A stretch of 64,000 nt of DNA, from assembly GCA_028023455.1 (NCBI GenBank), contig JAQFVV010012423.1, forward strand, positions 4,694,269-4,758,268. The letters are read 5' to 3'. Made by a program: the position numbers and the translations under genes. Positions 10,444 to 22,350 of this stretch are shown piece by piece. This DNA is from Epiperipatus broadwayi (lineage: Eukaryota > Onychophora > Udeonychophora > Euonychophora > Peripatidae). Numbering within the stretch: the first letter of the stretch is position 1; the number at the start of each line of letters is the position of its first letter. The notes under the pieces are model-generated. The model was not told the origin of the DNA. It saw nothing but the letters and a program-made list of their open reading frames with translations, and did not search any database.

Positions 10444-11926
10444 TACCCTATATATTTTATATCATTTATGGAATTGTTTATATTATTTTTTATAAAAAGA
10501 ATTGTGTAGCTTTAAGTGATGTATATTACTTCTGAACAATTAAATACTGACATTATTTTTGACTATAAAGCTTTCAATATAAATAAAAAATCTTTATTAA
10601 CTGCTTTTACTGTTTCCTGTAGTTTATTAATTAAATAATTTATCCTCATCAAAAATTTTATAAGTAAACAGTTTTTAACACACTTATATATATATATATA
10701 TGCCCACACATATATAACTTGGTTGTTTTCAGAAGCGTATCTCTTCATCAGAGATGAGGTAGTAAAGAATTCAGTGCAAAATAACATTCTTTGGTCAAAA
10801 ATATTTTTAAGCACATTTTTTTGGGAAAATGTGTTAAGTGTATTTTAAAATAATAATACATATATTTGATTACAAATATAAATTAATAAATAAAATTAAA
10901 TTAAATTTTATATATATCACCAAAATTATTATTACTCCTTCTCTAGTTTACAAATAAATAATTTACAGACATCAAACTGGCAGAATATTTTTTTTTTTTT
11001 AAAAAAAAAAAATTCTATAAGGATGGATGTAATTTAAAAAATGGCTTTCAAATATCAATTTTATTAAAACAAATTTTAAATTTATCTATATATCATATAT
11101 ACAAACATTTACTAACATTAAATATTATTAAGAAATAGAAAATATTAATTAAAATCGTTGTTTTAATATGATTATTAATATTATTTTTAATTTATTGTTA
11201 TTATTATTATTTATAAAATCCACTATTACAATAAATTTCTTTGATCATTTAACTTTTATATTTATATACAAATTATATTCCGTAAGAGTGTATGAGCAAT
11301 TAATAAATAATGTGTAATGAATTTGAAAATATTGATAAGACAAGCTTTCTGATGCATAGAAAATCTGTCTTAGTAATTTTTTGAAGTTTTTATCGTATTA
11401 TTTATTAATTACTCGTATATTCTCATGAAATTGGATTTTTATATTTTGCTGCGGTTTAAATATTTTTTAATTTTAATATCTATATGTTCTACAATTTGAT
11501 TTACAACTGTCAAACTTTCGCACATACATTTTTAATATCATTCATTTTATATATTTTTTTTTTCAGAGCTAATCTTTTCTATTCCCTGTTATCTGTATAT
11601 AAATAACGTGCTAAGTTTCAGAAATGCTTAAAATCCAGATTATTAAGGAAGCAAAAATAATGTTTTATGTTTTTTTTTTTTTTTTGGACTGAAAACTTAT
11701 ATGGAAAATAGATTAAATAATAAGTATGACTATGAATTATATTCATTTTTAAAATAATGTAATATATATATATATTATAATTTAAACTAAAATAATATGC
11801 TCATTATTTTCATGTAGACATTAAACAAGACTGTTACAATACAGTGAGTAAGCATATTGGCTTTATTACCAAATCAAAGAACTGTTAGTAATAGCGGGCT
11901 AGCTTAATGCAATAAGCTATATTAAG
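10444..11926. other. AT-rich stretch without a gene
   Basis: No recognisable gene. Contains a short (TA)n near 10684-10700, a T-run/A-run palindrome at ~10987-11011 and a poly-T run near 11670-11685. Confidence 0.3.
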
Positions 11927-12592
11927 CTATTAAAACAGGCAAAACTATTTATATTTATTACCACTCAGTGCAAGCCAGAGTAATCAATGGATGCCAGAAG
12001 GTTTGTGCATAAAATCCCCATCTAAGCCTACTCATCCAATATCCTCAGACTAGTTTCTGGCTTGTGACCTTCATCAGTGAGAAGCCTTGGATCTGAGAGC
12101 ACTGCACCTAGATCTTAGGATCTAATGCAATCCTCCAGTAATCATCTTTTATCATTACTTAACTACAAAACCATGAGTCTTAAATTGAAAACATTATAAT
12201 ATTTTCAATCCAAGGTGGTGGCTGTGGATATTAAAGAATCAAAGACACCAAAATGTACAGGGACTAAACTGAGTTTAGAGCTATATGACTATATAAGCTA
12301 ATGAGCTTGGATTGAATATATTATAGTGTTTCTAAGTTAAGACTCATGGTTTTGTAGTTAAGTAGAGATAAAAGGTGGCTGCTGGAGAATTGCATTAGAT
12401 CCTAAGTTCTTGGTTCAGTGCTCTCAGATCCAAGGCTCCTCACTGACAAAGGCCACAAGTCAGAAACTAGTCTGGGGATATTGGATGAGTAGGCACTGGA
12501 TGGAGATTTTATGCACAAGACTTCTGGAATCCATTGATTACTCTGTCTTGCACTGAGTGGCAATACATATAGAGTTTTGTCTGTTTTAATAA
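11927..12592. mobile_element. Large foldback element C1
   Basis: About 666 bp, with inverted arms of ~285 bp each and a loop of only ~85 bp (about 12221-12304). Outer ends read TATTAAAACAGGCAAAAC on the left and its near-complement on the right. Inside are CCACTCAGTGCAAG, AATGGATGCCAGAAG, ACTAGTTTCTGGCTTGTG and CCATGAGTCTTAA. One arm supports a chance open frame. Partial relatives lie at 18378-18570 and 49293-49576, so C is a dispersed family. A transcript would fold into a ~285-bp imperfect duplex. Confidence 0.85.
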
Positions 12593-14603
12593 CAGTTATG
12601 AGCAAGCATAAGAAATGGTGATCATATGATGTTTATTGGCTATATTAAGCTAGTGATACTTTATATAGAATGCCTTTTGCAAAGGTGACATAATAAAATA
12701 GCATAAATATAATATTTATCTAATATAAATAAGTACATATAACACAGTTTTACTTTATGACTATATGCACAAAGATGGCATAAGTCAAGGAATGAGGAGA
12801 AGAGTATAACAATTGCAATTATATCCTTTTAAATATGATGAAAAATCAAATAAAAAATAGTTTTCAATGAAATCTGATTATTTTTAAATATATTCTATTA
12901 ATTTTCAGTATAAATGCATTTTTAAAATAATATTTTTTAATTATTTTTATTTTTTAATATCCCAAAAAAGTATAGAAACTTTAAAGGAATAGACAAAACT
13001 TAGCACCCTTTACTCTTTTTTCAACAACAAAACTAATAGCCCAGTTTGACAAATAATTTATAATAAGGATAATAATATAATAGCAAAAAATATTTGGATT
13101 TATTTAACAGCAACTGTATTAAAATAATATTGAATGTTTAGTTATTGTTTTTAATTTTTTAAATTATTATTACCAAATTATTGCTTATTATTAAGTCATA
13201 AATATCAACAATTTAGATGTGTAAAACTTATTGAGAAATTAAAATTGAAGTAATTTTTAAATTATATAAAATTATACATATTATTTTGTCAATTGTGTTA
13301 GAAATTTTATTTAGGTTTTGAAACGGGGTATATATTGTCACACATTCCATTTCACCTACTATATTTCATAGTAGTATTTATTTTGAGTTTAAACCTACCC
13401 AAGTGCATGTATATTAATGTATATATATTGTAACCTTCTGGATAGGCCCCAGAAATATTGATTGTAATTATGTAGCACTGCATTAGTAACAGCTGATTGC
13501 ATCTTATTAAAACAAATGAAATAACCTGAAGTTTAAATTTTTTTATTAATAACCTAAAACTATGTTTAAAAGCATTTACAGATATAATTTGAAAGTTTTG
13601 AGAGATTTAATATATTTCTTTAGTGAGTAATTAATGATAGAAAGGGGGTGGCTTATCATAGAAATTGTCAATTTAGTTTAAGTTGATCCAAGTTTGTTTT
13701 ATTTGTCTGCAAAACAGTATTTATATTTGTTTAGATCATTATCTGGTTTCTTTGCTTATAATATTTCAATCCATAGTGTAAATAGTGAAATATGTTTGGC
13801 TCATCATTATACAAACTATCATTTTAGTTAGATCAGTTTAGTACCTGTAGTACAGTATTTATGGATGTTCATGTATGCTTGTGCCATCTTTCAGCTTCAT
13901 TTTCCATTCCTGTACTTCATTGTACAACCAAATATCATGTCTCATAGCAAAATATTTGATTTCATAATGAATATCTTGGATAACCAGCTTAAATACATTT
14001 AAATGAATTAATAGATCACTGGACTAGTGGATTATCAAAAAATAAATACACTATTAAATATTTTACTTGCTAAAATAATTATCATTAGTTTTTATTTTAT
14101 TACTTTAGAAATACAGACTATTTTATTCTTGGTTCAATTTAATATTTTTAAAAAAAAAAAGACAAAATGATTTTTTCTTTCTTTTTCAATATAGAAAGAT
14201 TCTTGCATATTTTGAAACTAATTAGCTCAGTACAATGGGTGGAGCTACCTTTTGTTTCTAGAGTTTTGAACTTTTAAGTGACCTTGGATTGATGGGAGAA
14301 TATATGCTTGGGGAATAATCTGGTATAAAGGGGAATATTTTTACAAAAAGTTGACTTTGACTTTGCTTTTCTGGTTTCAACTCTCTCCATAAAAAAGTTT
14401 TATTAGTACAATTTTGTTTCTACAAGATAGTTCTTTCATGTTCCAAGCTTGAAAGTAAAAATTATTATTGATTTTCTGAATGAAAACAACTCAGAAGTTC
14501 TACTGAGGAAAACAATAAGGAAGTAATATGCAGATGTAGACAACAGTAAAATACAGTACATCTTCCTGCTTTTAACTGATTAGTTTCAATTCTAAAATCA
14601 TCA
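12593..14603. other. AT-rich stretch without a gene
   Basis: Stop-dense in every frame. A slightly less AT-rich patch around 13320-13520 and 14200-14320 has no recognisable family. Confidence 0.3.
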
Positions 14604-14803
14604 TTTGAGATGCCTATATTATAAATTTATTTAACTTTAATTTCTAATATTAAAGAAATAATGGAAATGTGTGTTTATATTTCAAATCTACTTCACCTAA
14701 ATCATATCTCTAATATTAAAGAAGTAATTGAAATGTATGTCTACATTATAAGTTTGATTTACTTAGATTTAATTTCTAACACTAAAGAAATAACTGAAAT
14801 GTG
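14604..14803 (+). repeat. 66-bp minisatellite, about three copies, open in one frame
   Basis: The motif GAAATGTGTG/GAAATGTATG recurs at 14664, 14730 and 14796, giving an exact 66-bp period, with TCTAATATTAAAGAA just before it. A more diverged unit precedes. Because 66 is a multiple of three, the stretch is open over 71 codons and would encode a 22-residue repeat containing ISN(I/T)KE. No upstream signal or family is recognised; most likely a non-coding minisatellite. Confidence 0.7.
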
Positions 14804-16385
14804 TGAATTTTATTGCTATTATTTTGGAAAATTTATGCTGAACTTTTTCATTAACACCTCAGAGATTCTCAGTTGATAGTTTCTGCTATCTATAAAGGAA
14901 TAAAAATTAAATGAAAGGATGTGTGGGGATAACTTATTCTAACTTGCTTTATTATTAATAATAATAAAATATTTACCTAACCATTTTTATCTGGAAATAA
15001 GAAACAAATGCATCACATATGATTTAATGAATTATTAACTTATCTCTAAAGTGCTGATAAATGAATGATAGAAGACCATGAAACTGGATATCAGTTTTTT
15101 TTATTTTATTGTTCTCCTCATTTGCATTTGATTTTTTAATGTATATTATCAATAAACTTATTGTGAATTTAAATGGTTTTATGAACTGAGTCATTATTTG
15201 TCTGATGATTGACTTTTAAAAATTTGGAACAAATGCTTAAATAAGTCTAATGAGTTAAATAATAAATTATTGCTCTGCTTATGCCATAATAAATATTTTT
15301 TTGCCATAATGGAAATTGTCGTTTGTGATATTGCCAGCGGTTTTATTAACTATTGCTAAAAACTTTGAAATGCTGTTAAATTGGACCCAATTAATATTAT
15401 TTATCTCCCTGCAGGAAATTGTTATATGTTTATCCATATTTATGATTATACCAATGATTATCATCATTTAGTAAATGACTAAGCTATGTCATCTACAGAC
15501 TGTAAATGAACTTTTCATTCCAGCTAATAAAAAAAAGCTTTAATGATTATTATTATTTTGTTAGCATTTGGTAGATAAGTAGATTTAAAAATTTGTCTTA
15601 TGATTTTTTTTTATTTGATTATTTCTCTCTTTGAGAACATCTTGCAAAAGTATAATCTGGAGAGATATTATACTGGGTAATTAGTATTATTTTAATATAG
15701 TTTTTATTATGTACTTGCATTTCTATGCACCCATGTGCCAGAAATAGGAATATCTGTTTGCTATGTAGGAATTAACAGCTCATCTTTGAAAAGAGGTTAT
15801 TATATAAAATTTATTGTTTATCTTTGCATTTTTAAGAAGTTATAAAATAATTATTTCTTAATCATTGTTTCACTCAAAATTTAAAGATTTGTTGTTTATC
15901 CCAAACTATTTTTTTTATATTTTAATTTTGTATTAATGCCAAATACACTAAAAAATTATTTTGTCTTTGTTTTGCTAGAAGTTATTTCATCTTGCTTGGT
16001 TAATAATAATTATTATATTTCCAAGTTAAAATATCATACTTCTCAGAAATAAGAGATTTATTCATTATTACTTATACAATTTATCAATTAATGTCATTCC
16101 AGTATTTCTTTATCAAATGTGATTTGAAATTATTTATGTGTTATTATGCTTATATACTGGTATGTTATTTAATCAAGTTATAATAATGTTTGAATTGAAA
16201 GTAGAAATAATTTAATTCCCATCGATTTTAGATGATGAAATGTGCCAAAAAGAAGTGGAAAGTTTAGAGATTTATTTAAGGGTGAATTTATTATTTCTTT
16301 ATTATGCTTAGATTGAAATGTATCTAGTGGGTATACAGTATGAAATTATTTATGTTATATAGTATATTGTCAGGGATTGAAATAT
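14804..16385. other. AT-rich stretch without a gene
   Basis: No recognised gene, family or structured repeat. Confidence 0.3.
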
Positions 16386-17060
16386 TTGTTAGGAGTAGAA
16401 TGAAGATCTCCCAAGCTTAATCCAGTTCTGATCCATAATCTCCATTCTCCAGATAATACCAACAAACTCTTTTTTTATCCTATTACATTTTGACCTCTTT
16501 CTATATCTTTTACAATATGTTGGGATCTAGTTTTACATTTCAGCTATCCATCTATTATCATCTCTTCTAAAAATATTAGTTCCATTTCAATCTCTTATTT
16601 CTTTAAATAATACCAATTTCCTTTTCTATTTCTTCTTGCTACTCCTACCATGCACCTCTCTATTCTTACACTCTGTATTGTTTTTCTGTTAAGTGTCCAA
16701 AGTCGCATATCCATAAGTAAGAATTTGCAAAACACATTTCTTAAAAACCATCTATTTTAAATACATATGCACATACATTTTTAATATTATTTTTACCAGC
16801 ATCCCTTCTACCTTTTATTCTAGAATAATTTCAGTCTAAGTATCAATAGTTGTTAAATTCTTTCAAATTTTGATTATCAATTTTTATTATCTTCTTTTGA
16901 AAAATCTGACGAACGTATCTTTAGTGTATATTTTTATTGTCAACATATCACTCCGGAAAAATCGTTTGAAGTTTTAAAGCATTCTTTTTGCAAAAAAATA
17001 TCACATTAAGTGCAAAATCTAGATGACTTAAATATATTTCCAGGGAGTTTTATTTTTTAA
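16386..17060 (-). pseudogene. RTE-clade LINE 3' remnant
   Basis: Minus-strand frames recall the same order as 4020-5015: an HLDFA-NVIFF segment near 16990-17030 where the (F/Y)ADD box should be (the aspartates are lost), then further downstream an MCFANSYLW / TEKQ-like segment near 16690-16740, and IKLGRS near 16390-16410. It is more decayed than the 4-7 kb copy, with stops throughout and no endonuclease part visible. Confidence 0.6.
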
Positions 17061-18377
17061 CTTCTTTTAACCCACAAAATTACTTTTGCAGAATTGCAAA
17101 TTATTACTATTACATAGAAATACAACAAAATGTTACATTGTATATACATTAATTTATATTTAATACGATAAATGTCTGCTTGGAAATTATTTTGATTTCT
17201 TTTTTTTTCTTCAAACAAACGTTACAACTAGAAAATTAAAATGAAAAAATAAACGCTGGCAATTTTATGACAATCAATCAATTTCGGATAATTTTTCTTC
17301 TGATATAGAGTTTTGTGACTATTGGGGAAAAAATTTAGAAAATAAAACTTAAATACTTTGATGCACAAACAATTTATTATGAACTTGAACTATAATTAAA
17401 TATATCTGCACATTAAAAATTTATAACTTTTGTACGACAATAATTATTCATAGATTTTAAACGAAATAAGATTAATGTAAGAAATTATACAATATTTATT
17501 TCATATTACAAAGTACAAATATAAAAGCATAGTTTTTTTTTTTTACTATTTGGGAAAGTTATTTTTTATTTTAAATATTTAACTTTATTAAACAATATAT
17601 CCTTTTCGAATAGATATTTACAAGATTTTATTTATTTATTTTAAATCTCTTTTTGTTTTTGATTACTTACAATTTATATGTTACATTAATAAAATATATG
17701 CCCTTGTATTTACAATTTTTTTTTTAGAATATATTTATATAAACTTATAATTTTATTAGTACAATATAAGTAATAAATTTAAGTTAATAACTATATTAAA
17801 TAAATAACAGCATATAGCAATGTTTTTAACATTATGCATAATTTACTTTTTTATAGTTCCTATTCAATAAAGCAATTAATAGTAACAACTTTCACTACTA
17901 TCAGTATCTTATATATATGCGTGTAATTACTAAAACTGTAACTTACATTTCAATGTATTCATCAAAAATATTTCATTACTAATATAATAAAAAAAAGCAA
18001 GCAATCAAAAACTGGCATTGCAGGCAAAATTCTTCTTGACTTATCTTTAAATTAAAAATTGATGTTTTTTAGCTTAAAACTCAACATTTGTAGGAGTTGT
18101 AAATCAGAAGATTTTGTATTTGTGAAAATATTTTTTGATTTGCAACTTATATTATCTGCAATACTAACCACTAATAGATTTACTTTTGATTTAGATATGT
18201 CAGATAAAAAATATCAGGTAATGTGATGTTCTGTTGGTTGAATACCATTCCTGCCTATTGGATGATGGTGACTGTCATTTTTGATAAACCATGGATACCA
18301 AAACCTATTGATTCTGAACTGGATTCAGATCTGTATGTCTATACAGATACTTGAATTGAAAACATTAATGTGGGTTT
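17061..18377. other. AT-rich stretch without a gene
   Basis: Very AT-rich and stop-dense. Nothing recognised. Confidence 0.3.
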
Positions 18378-18570
18378 TCATCTTGAGATTCTATCTTTAT
18401 AGTTAACTAGGTGTAAAAGATGGCTGCTGGAGAATTGCATTAAATTCTTAGATCTAGGTGCAGTGCTCTCAGATCCAAAGTTCTTCACTGATGAAAGCCA
18501 TAAGTAGGATTTTATGCACAAACCTTCTTGCATCCATTGATTATTAAATTTTACAATTGATTGCAGCACT
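18378..18570 (+). mobile_element. Foldback family C, copy C2, single arm
   Basis: Matches the right arm of C1: AAAAGATGGCTGCTGGAGAA, TGCAGTGCTCTCAGATCCAA, CACTGATGAAAGCCATAAG and a ATCCATTGATTA end. A ~50-bp internal segment of the C1 arm is missing, and no opposing arm is present. The minus-strand open frame across it is spurious. Confidence 0.75.
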
Positions 18571-18821
18571 GCATGGTAAGTTTGCTACTGCTAATTAAGT
18601 GATTTCAGTTTACATGCTACTTATCAATTGATTATTTGTCTGATTGTATCATAATTGAAATATTTCATAATTAATGCGTGGAAATTCAATTATAGTTTTA
18701 ATATTTATGTCTAAAATGTTTAAAATATTAATTATTGTATATACATATATATCATACTCATGTGTGCTTATTAAATTATATTTAATCTTAATTTGTTCCT
18801 TTATTGCATTGCCTTAATTAA

Positions 18822-19112
18822 TTAATTACTCCATTTTTATAAAAATCTTTATTCTTTGTACAATGCTTACATAACACCCATCAACATCAACAGTTTTAAT
18901 TGCATCTGCAATCTTCTTCAGAACTTTTTAAAACTTCTGTATCTTCCTCATTTTATTTTCTTTATTAGTTTAAAATGAAAGGATGAAGATAAAGAAGTTT
19001 TAAAAAGTTCTGAAGAAGATTGCAGGTGCAATCAAAACTGTTGATGTTGATGGGTTTTATGTAAGCATTGTATAAAGAATAAAGATTTTTATAAAAAACG
19101 GAGTAATTAATA
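18822..19112. mobile_element. Foldback element G with well-conserved arms
   Basis: Arms of ~140 bp start ATTAATTACTCC and end GGAGTAATTAAT. They pair through AAAATCTTTATTCTTTGTAC, CATCAACATCAACAGTTTT and CAATCTTCTTCAGAACTTTT with few mismatches; the loop is very short. The low divergence between arms suggests recent insertion or arm homogenisation. No coding capacity. Confidence 0.85.
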
Positions 19113-19696
19113 AATTATATTTAATGTGAATCAAATATACTGTATAGCTATATTCATATACAAATATAAAACATGGAGCATATATTAAATAGAATGATGA
19201 GTGTAAAGACAATGCTAAAATATTACACACAAAAAAAACTATTTATCATTTTTATGAATTTTGTCTATTGGACATGGCTAACTCTAACTGATGAATGCTG
19301 ATCTAAACAAAATGTTATGTTTGAAGCTATTTATATATTTTTCCAAGGTTTATAACCAATACAAGAATTCAATTGTTGCTTTAATAATAATTTATCAGAT
19401 ATATTTGTTTACTTAGCACTGTAATATAATTGGAAAATATGAGTTATGATCATGTTCATCACAAGATATTCTTTATATAATATATTATCAATAATTCACT
19501 TTACTTGCTCAAAATAAAGATTATATGATTTAAAATAGATTCATCAGCAAGCTGAAGAACACATCAATTATTTTTCATCATATTTTATACATGCATTCAT
19601 CAAATAATATTTTTGTGGATATTTTATATGGATATATTTAATGTATGGAATTAATTTAGTTATAATTACTTAATTAGAAAACACTTGACCTAAAAC
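19113..19696. other. AT-rich stretch without a gene
   Basis: Nothing recognised. Confidence 0.3.
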
Positions 19697-19843
19697 AGAA
19701 GCTAATGAAATCCAACTTCTCAGGGCAAGGGTTAAAGTAAAACTGTCAGACTGATTGGATCCTTCTTTTGAATACAATAAGAATGACAGTTTTACTTTAA
19801 CTCTTAGCTTGGGGTACTTGAATTTCATAAGCAGTATTTTAGG
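19697..19843. mobile_element. Small foldback element H
   Basis: Inverted arms of ~50 bp; the best-conserved part is GTTAAAGTAAAACTGTCA at ~19732 and its complement at ~19786. The loop is about 30 bp. No other copy was seen. Confidence 0.7.
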
Positions 19844-19980
19844 TAATATGCTTTTTAATTAACTAATTATCAATAAATAACTCTACACACTAAATGATTA
19901 CATCATTTATCAATAATTTTTTCTCCTACTGACTTTATATTATCATGATTGAGGTGAATTCATGATTGACTTTATATAAT

Positions 19981-20619
19981 TGTTATGTTTTGGTCTGGAG
20001 TACAGACCCAAACTACAGAAAATAATACTAAGACAAGTATAACAATTAATATATTTATTATATGTACAAATATATACAATACAATATACAGTATATATAC
20101 AAGTGAATATTTACATTGTTGAATATTGTAGTTTAATGTAAACTCTGGGTTCTGCCTACCACTTCCAGCTACACCTGATGGCTTGCCTCACAGATAGGGT
20201 GTATGGCTCTTCCAGCTGTACAAGACAGCTTGACTTGAGACGAGAGTGGTCTTAGCAGTGTCTGGTCTCTGTGGGACTTGCCTAGCTGTGTAGACTAACT
20301 GGTGTAGTGCTATCAATGGGAATACTTGCTGCTGTTCAGATTAGCAGTATTTCCCTGGGAGAACACAAAAGAGTCTGTTCAGGTTAGACAGACGTTCTTC
20401 CCTGATTCTCACAAAAGGCTGACTATTTATAGCCAGATCCCTGACCTTATTGAAAACCTTCAGATTCAGCAAGCATCATTGCTTATTGGCCTGTAATAAT
20501 CATTGGCTATGTTTTTATCTATAAATCAGCCTTTTGGCCTGTGGCAAACAATGCTTAATCTGATCAGATAAGGAGGCATCTGGAATAGTCCACTTCTGAG
20601 AGAAGGGAGGACTATAACA
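19981..20619 (-). mobile_element. Solo LTR (639 bp) with 5-bp target duplication
   Basis: Begins TGTTAT and ends ATAACA (the canonical TG...CA with a 6-bp inverted terminus). It is flanked on both sides by a perfect ATAAT at 19976-19980 and 20620-20624, the 5-bp target-site duplication typical of Gypsy/retrovirus-type integrases. Base composition is clearly less AT-rich than the surroundings. The minus orientation is preferred: TATAAATA sits at 20431-20424 and AATAAA at 20059-20054, in U3-to-R order. No internal gag/pol lies on either side within the duplications, so the internal region was lost by LTR-LTR recombination. Confidence 0.85.
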
Positions 20620-20624
20620 ATAAT

Positions 20625-21960
20625 AAATTTGATATAAAAATGACCCTTATACTACACAAATAATTCAGGTCAAGTAATTATTTTATCATAATGAAATATC
20701 CTATATTTAAACTTAGGATGATAATGAAATAAGCGTGAAGGAAAGAAAAAAATTGAAAATGGAGTAAAACAATACATTGAGTTTTTATTGTAAGGTAACA
20801 GAATTTAAATTAATTTTTTATATATTTTATAGTATGAAATAATTAATAATCAATTTACTATCATAATAAAAAACTGAGAGATGGTAGTTATAATAATGTA
20901 AAAAATGTATAATAATGAAATTTTGAAGAGCAATATGAAAGGATTAAATGCATGAATGATAAAAGTGGCTAAAGAATTTTGATCTCAGTTTAATGTAATA
21001 AAATAAACATTGAAGGTTGTCAAATTATATACTTTGTTTTGTAACACATCATACTTAGATTTGTACGATAACATTTAATGGGAAGATATGCTAGTATACA
21101 GTAATGATGAATGCTAGCAATACTTTTTAGAGTTAGATAAGTCATCATTCCAGGATATGGTTAATGTGTTTAAGTTATACTTTCCTGAAAAACTGATGGA
21201 AATAACATAATGAGGTTGGTCTAGGTGACACTTATATATGTAGTTTTGAGACATAATGATGTGAGGAATTTCCATAAAATAGAGATGTTAAGATCTATAA
21301 GAGCTTAATGTAAAAGCCTGGATATTAAGGTAGCATCATTATAAGAAAATTACTACTTTCCTTGAGAGCACATCTTCTTTAAAATAAAGACTTCCATTTC
21401 ATATTTATAGTATTTTACTGTACTAAAATCAGTTTCTTACCTACAGAATTTTTAAATAGTAAAGAAAAGTAAGGTAAGCATCAAATATAGTTGGTTGTAT
21501 TTTAAGAGAGATTATAATATCTTCCATAAAGTGTAGAAAGATGTTTGATATAAAATTGAAGTAAATACAAAACAAATGTTTTAATGCTTAAATAAATTTT
21601 AAATTGATACTATAAGAAAGAAAATGAGATCAATGATAAAAACAAAAAGAAAGAACGGATGAATGGAATGAATGATTATCAAGGGGTGGTTTAATCTTGG
21701 TTCTATTACTTATTTTAATCTTATATATTTTATATTATAAAAACCAACAACATGTCTGTAAAGTTTAAGTATAGTTGTTAATAGAACTTACATGTATACA
21801 AAAAATCAAAATTTATGAAAGAATTGTATTATATGGAAGGGAAGTAAAAAATAGTAATATGTTGTGTATTCATTAAAAGAGTTGAAAAATCGAACCCCTA
21901 TATTCAAAACTGACAAACATTATTATAAAATCTTAGCAAGAGAGAAATATAATGTTATAT
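20625..21960. other. AT-rich stretch without a confident gene
   Basis: The plus strand is purine-rich with stops throughout. Around 21060-21190 one frame reads like a decayed protein (a FLELDKSSFQDMVNVFKLYF-like run), but no family is recognised. Confidence 0.25.
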
Positions 21961-21966
21961 ATATAT

Positions 21967-22350
21967 GTGTGTGTGTGATCACTAGATGGAGCTTTACCAA
22001 TAGCTTCTAACAAGCTTTGTTTACATAAATGCTGAGATTCTTTATGTGTGTGTGTGTGATCACTAGATGGAGCTTTACCAATAGCTCCTAACCAGATTTG
22101 TTTACATAAATGCTGAGAGAGATAGAATTGAAAATATCTATCGTTGTCATCCACCTCCAGACCAGCTGATTTCGAGCTAATTGGCTCATCGTGAAGGATT
22201 GGGAGACTACAAACTAGATCTAAATACCAACTCTAAAATCAGCATTTATCAAACATGCTTCTATCAGTTTGAAAGCATGAATTTATCAGACACATAATGT
22301 CTTCAAACCCAACTTAACAAACTAGATTGTTAAGCTGGGTTTGAAGACAT
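21967..22350 (-). mobile_element. Foldback family B, diverged copy B3, with a duplicated end
   Basis: The first ~150 bp are two tandem copies of a ~78-bp unit (starts near 21967 and 22045): a (TG)n run, then GATCACTAGATGGAGC, CCAATAGCT and TTTACATAAATGCTGAGA. The rest follows family B in the B2 orientation (AGATCTAAATACCAACT, ATGTCTTCAAACCCAACTT). A short inverted copy AGCTGGGTTTGAAGACAT ends it. The minus-strand open frame over the duplication is spurious. Confidence 0.6.

Noticed and set aside
12402-12605. 67-codon minus-strand open frame
   Set aside because: Lies in one arm of foldback C1; a similar frame recurs in C2 at 18378 because the repeat recurs.
21060-21190. Possible gag-like decayed protein downstream of the LTR
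   Set aside because: The LTR has target duplications on both sides, so no internal region should adjoin it, and no Gag motif could be confirmed.
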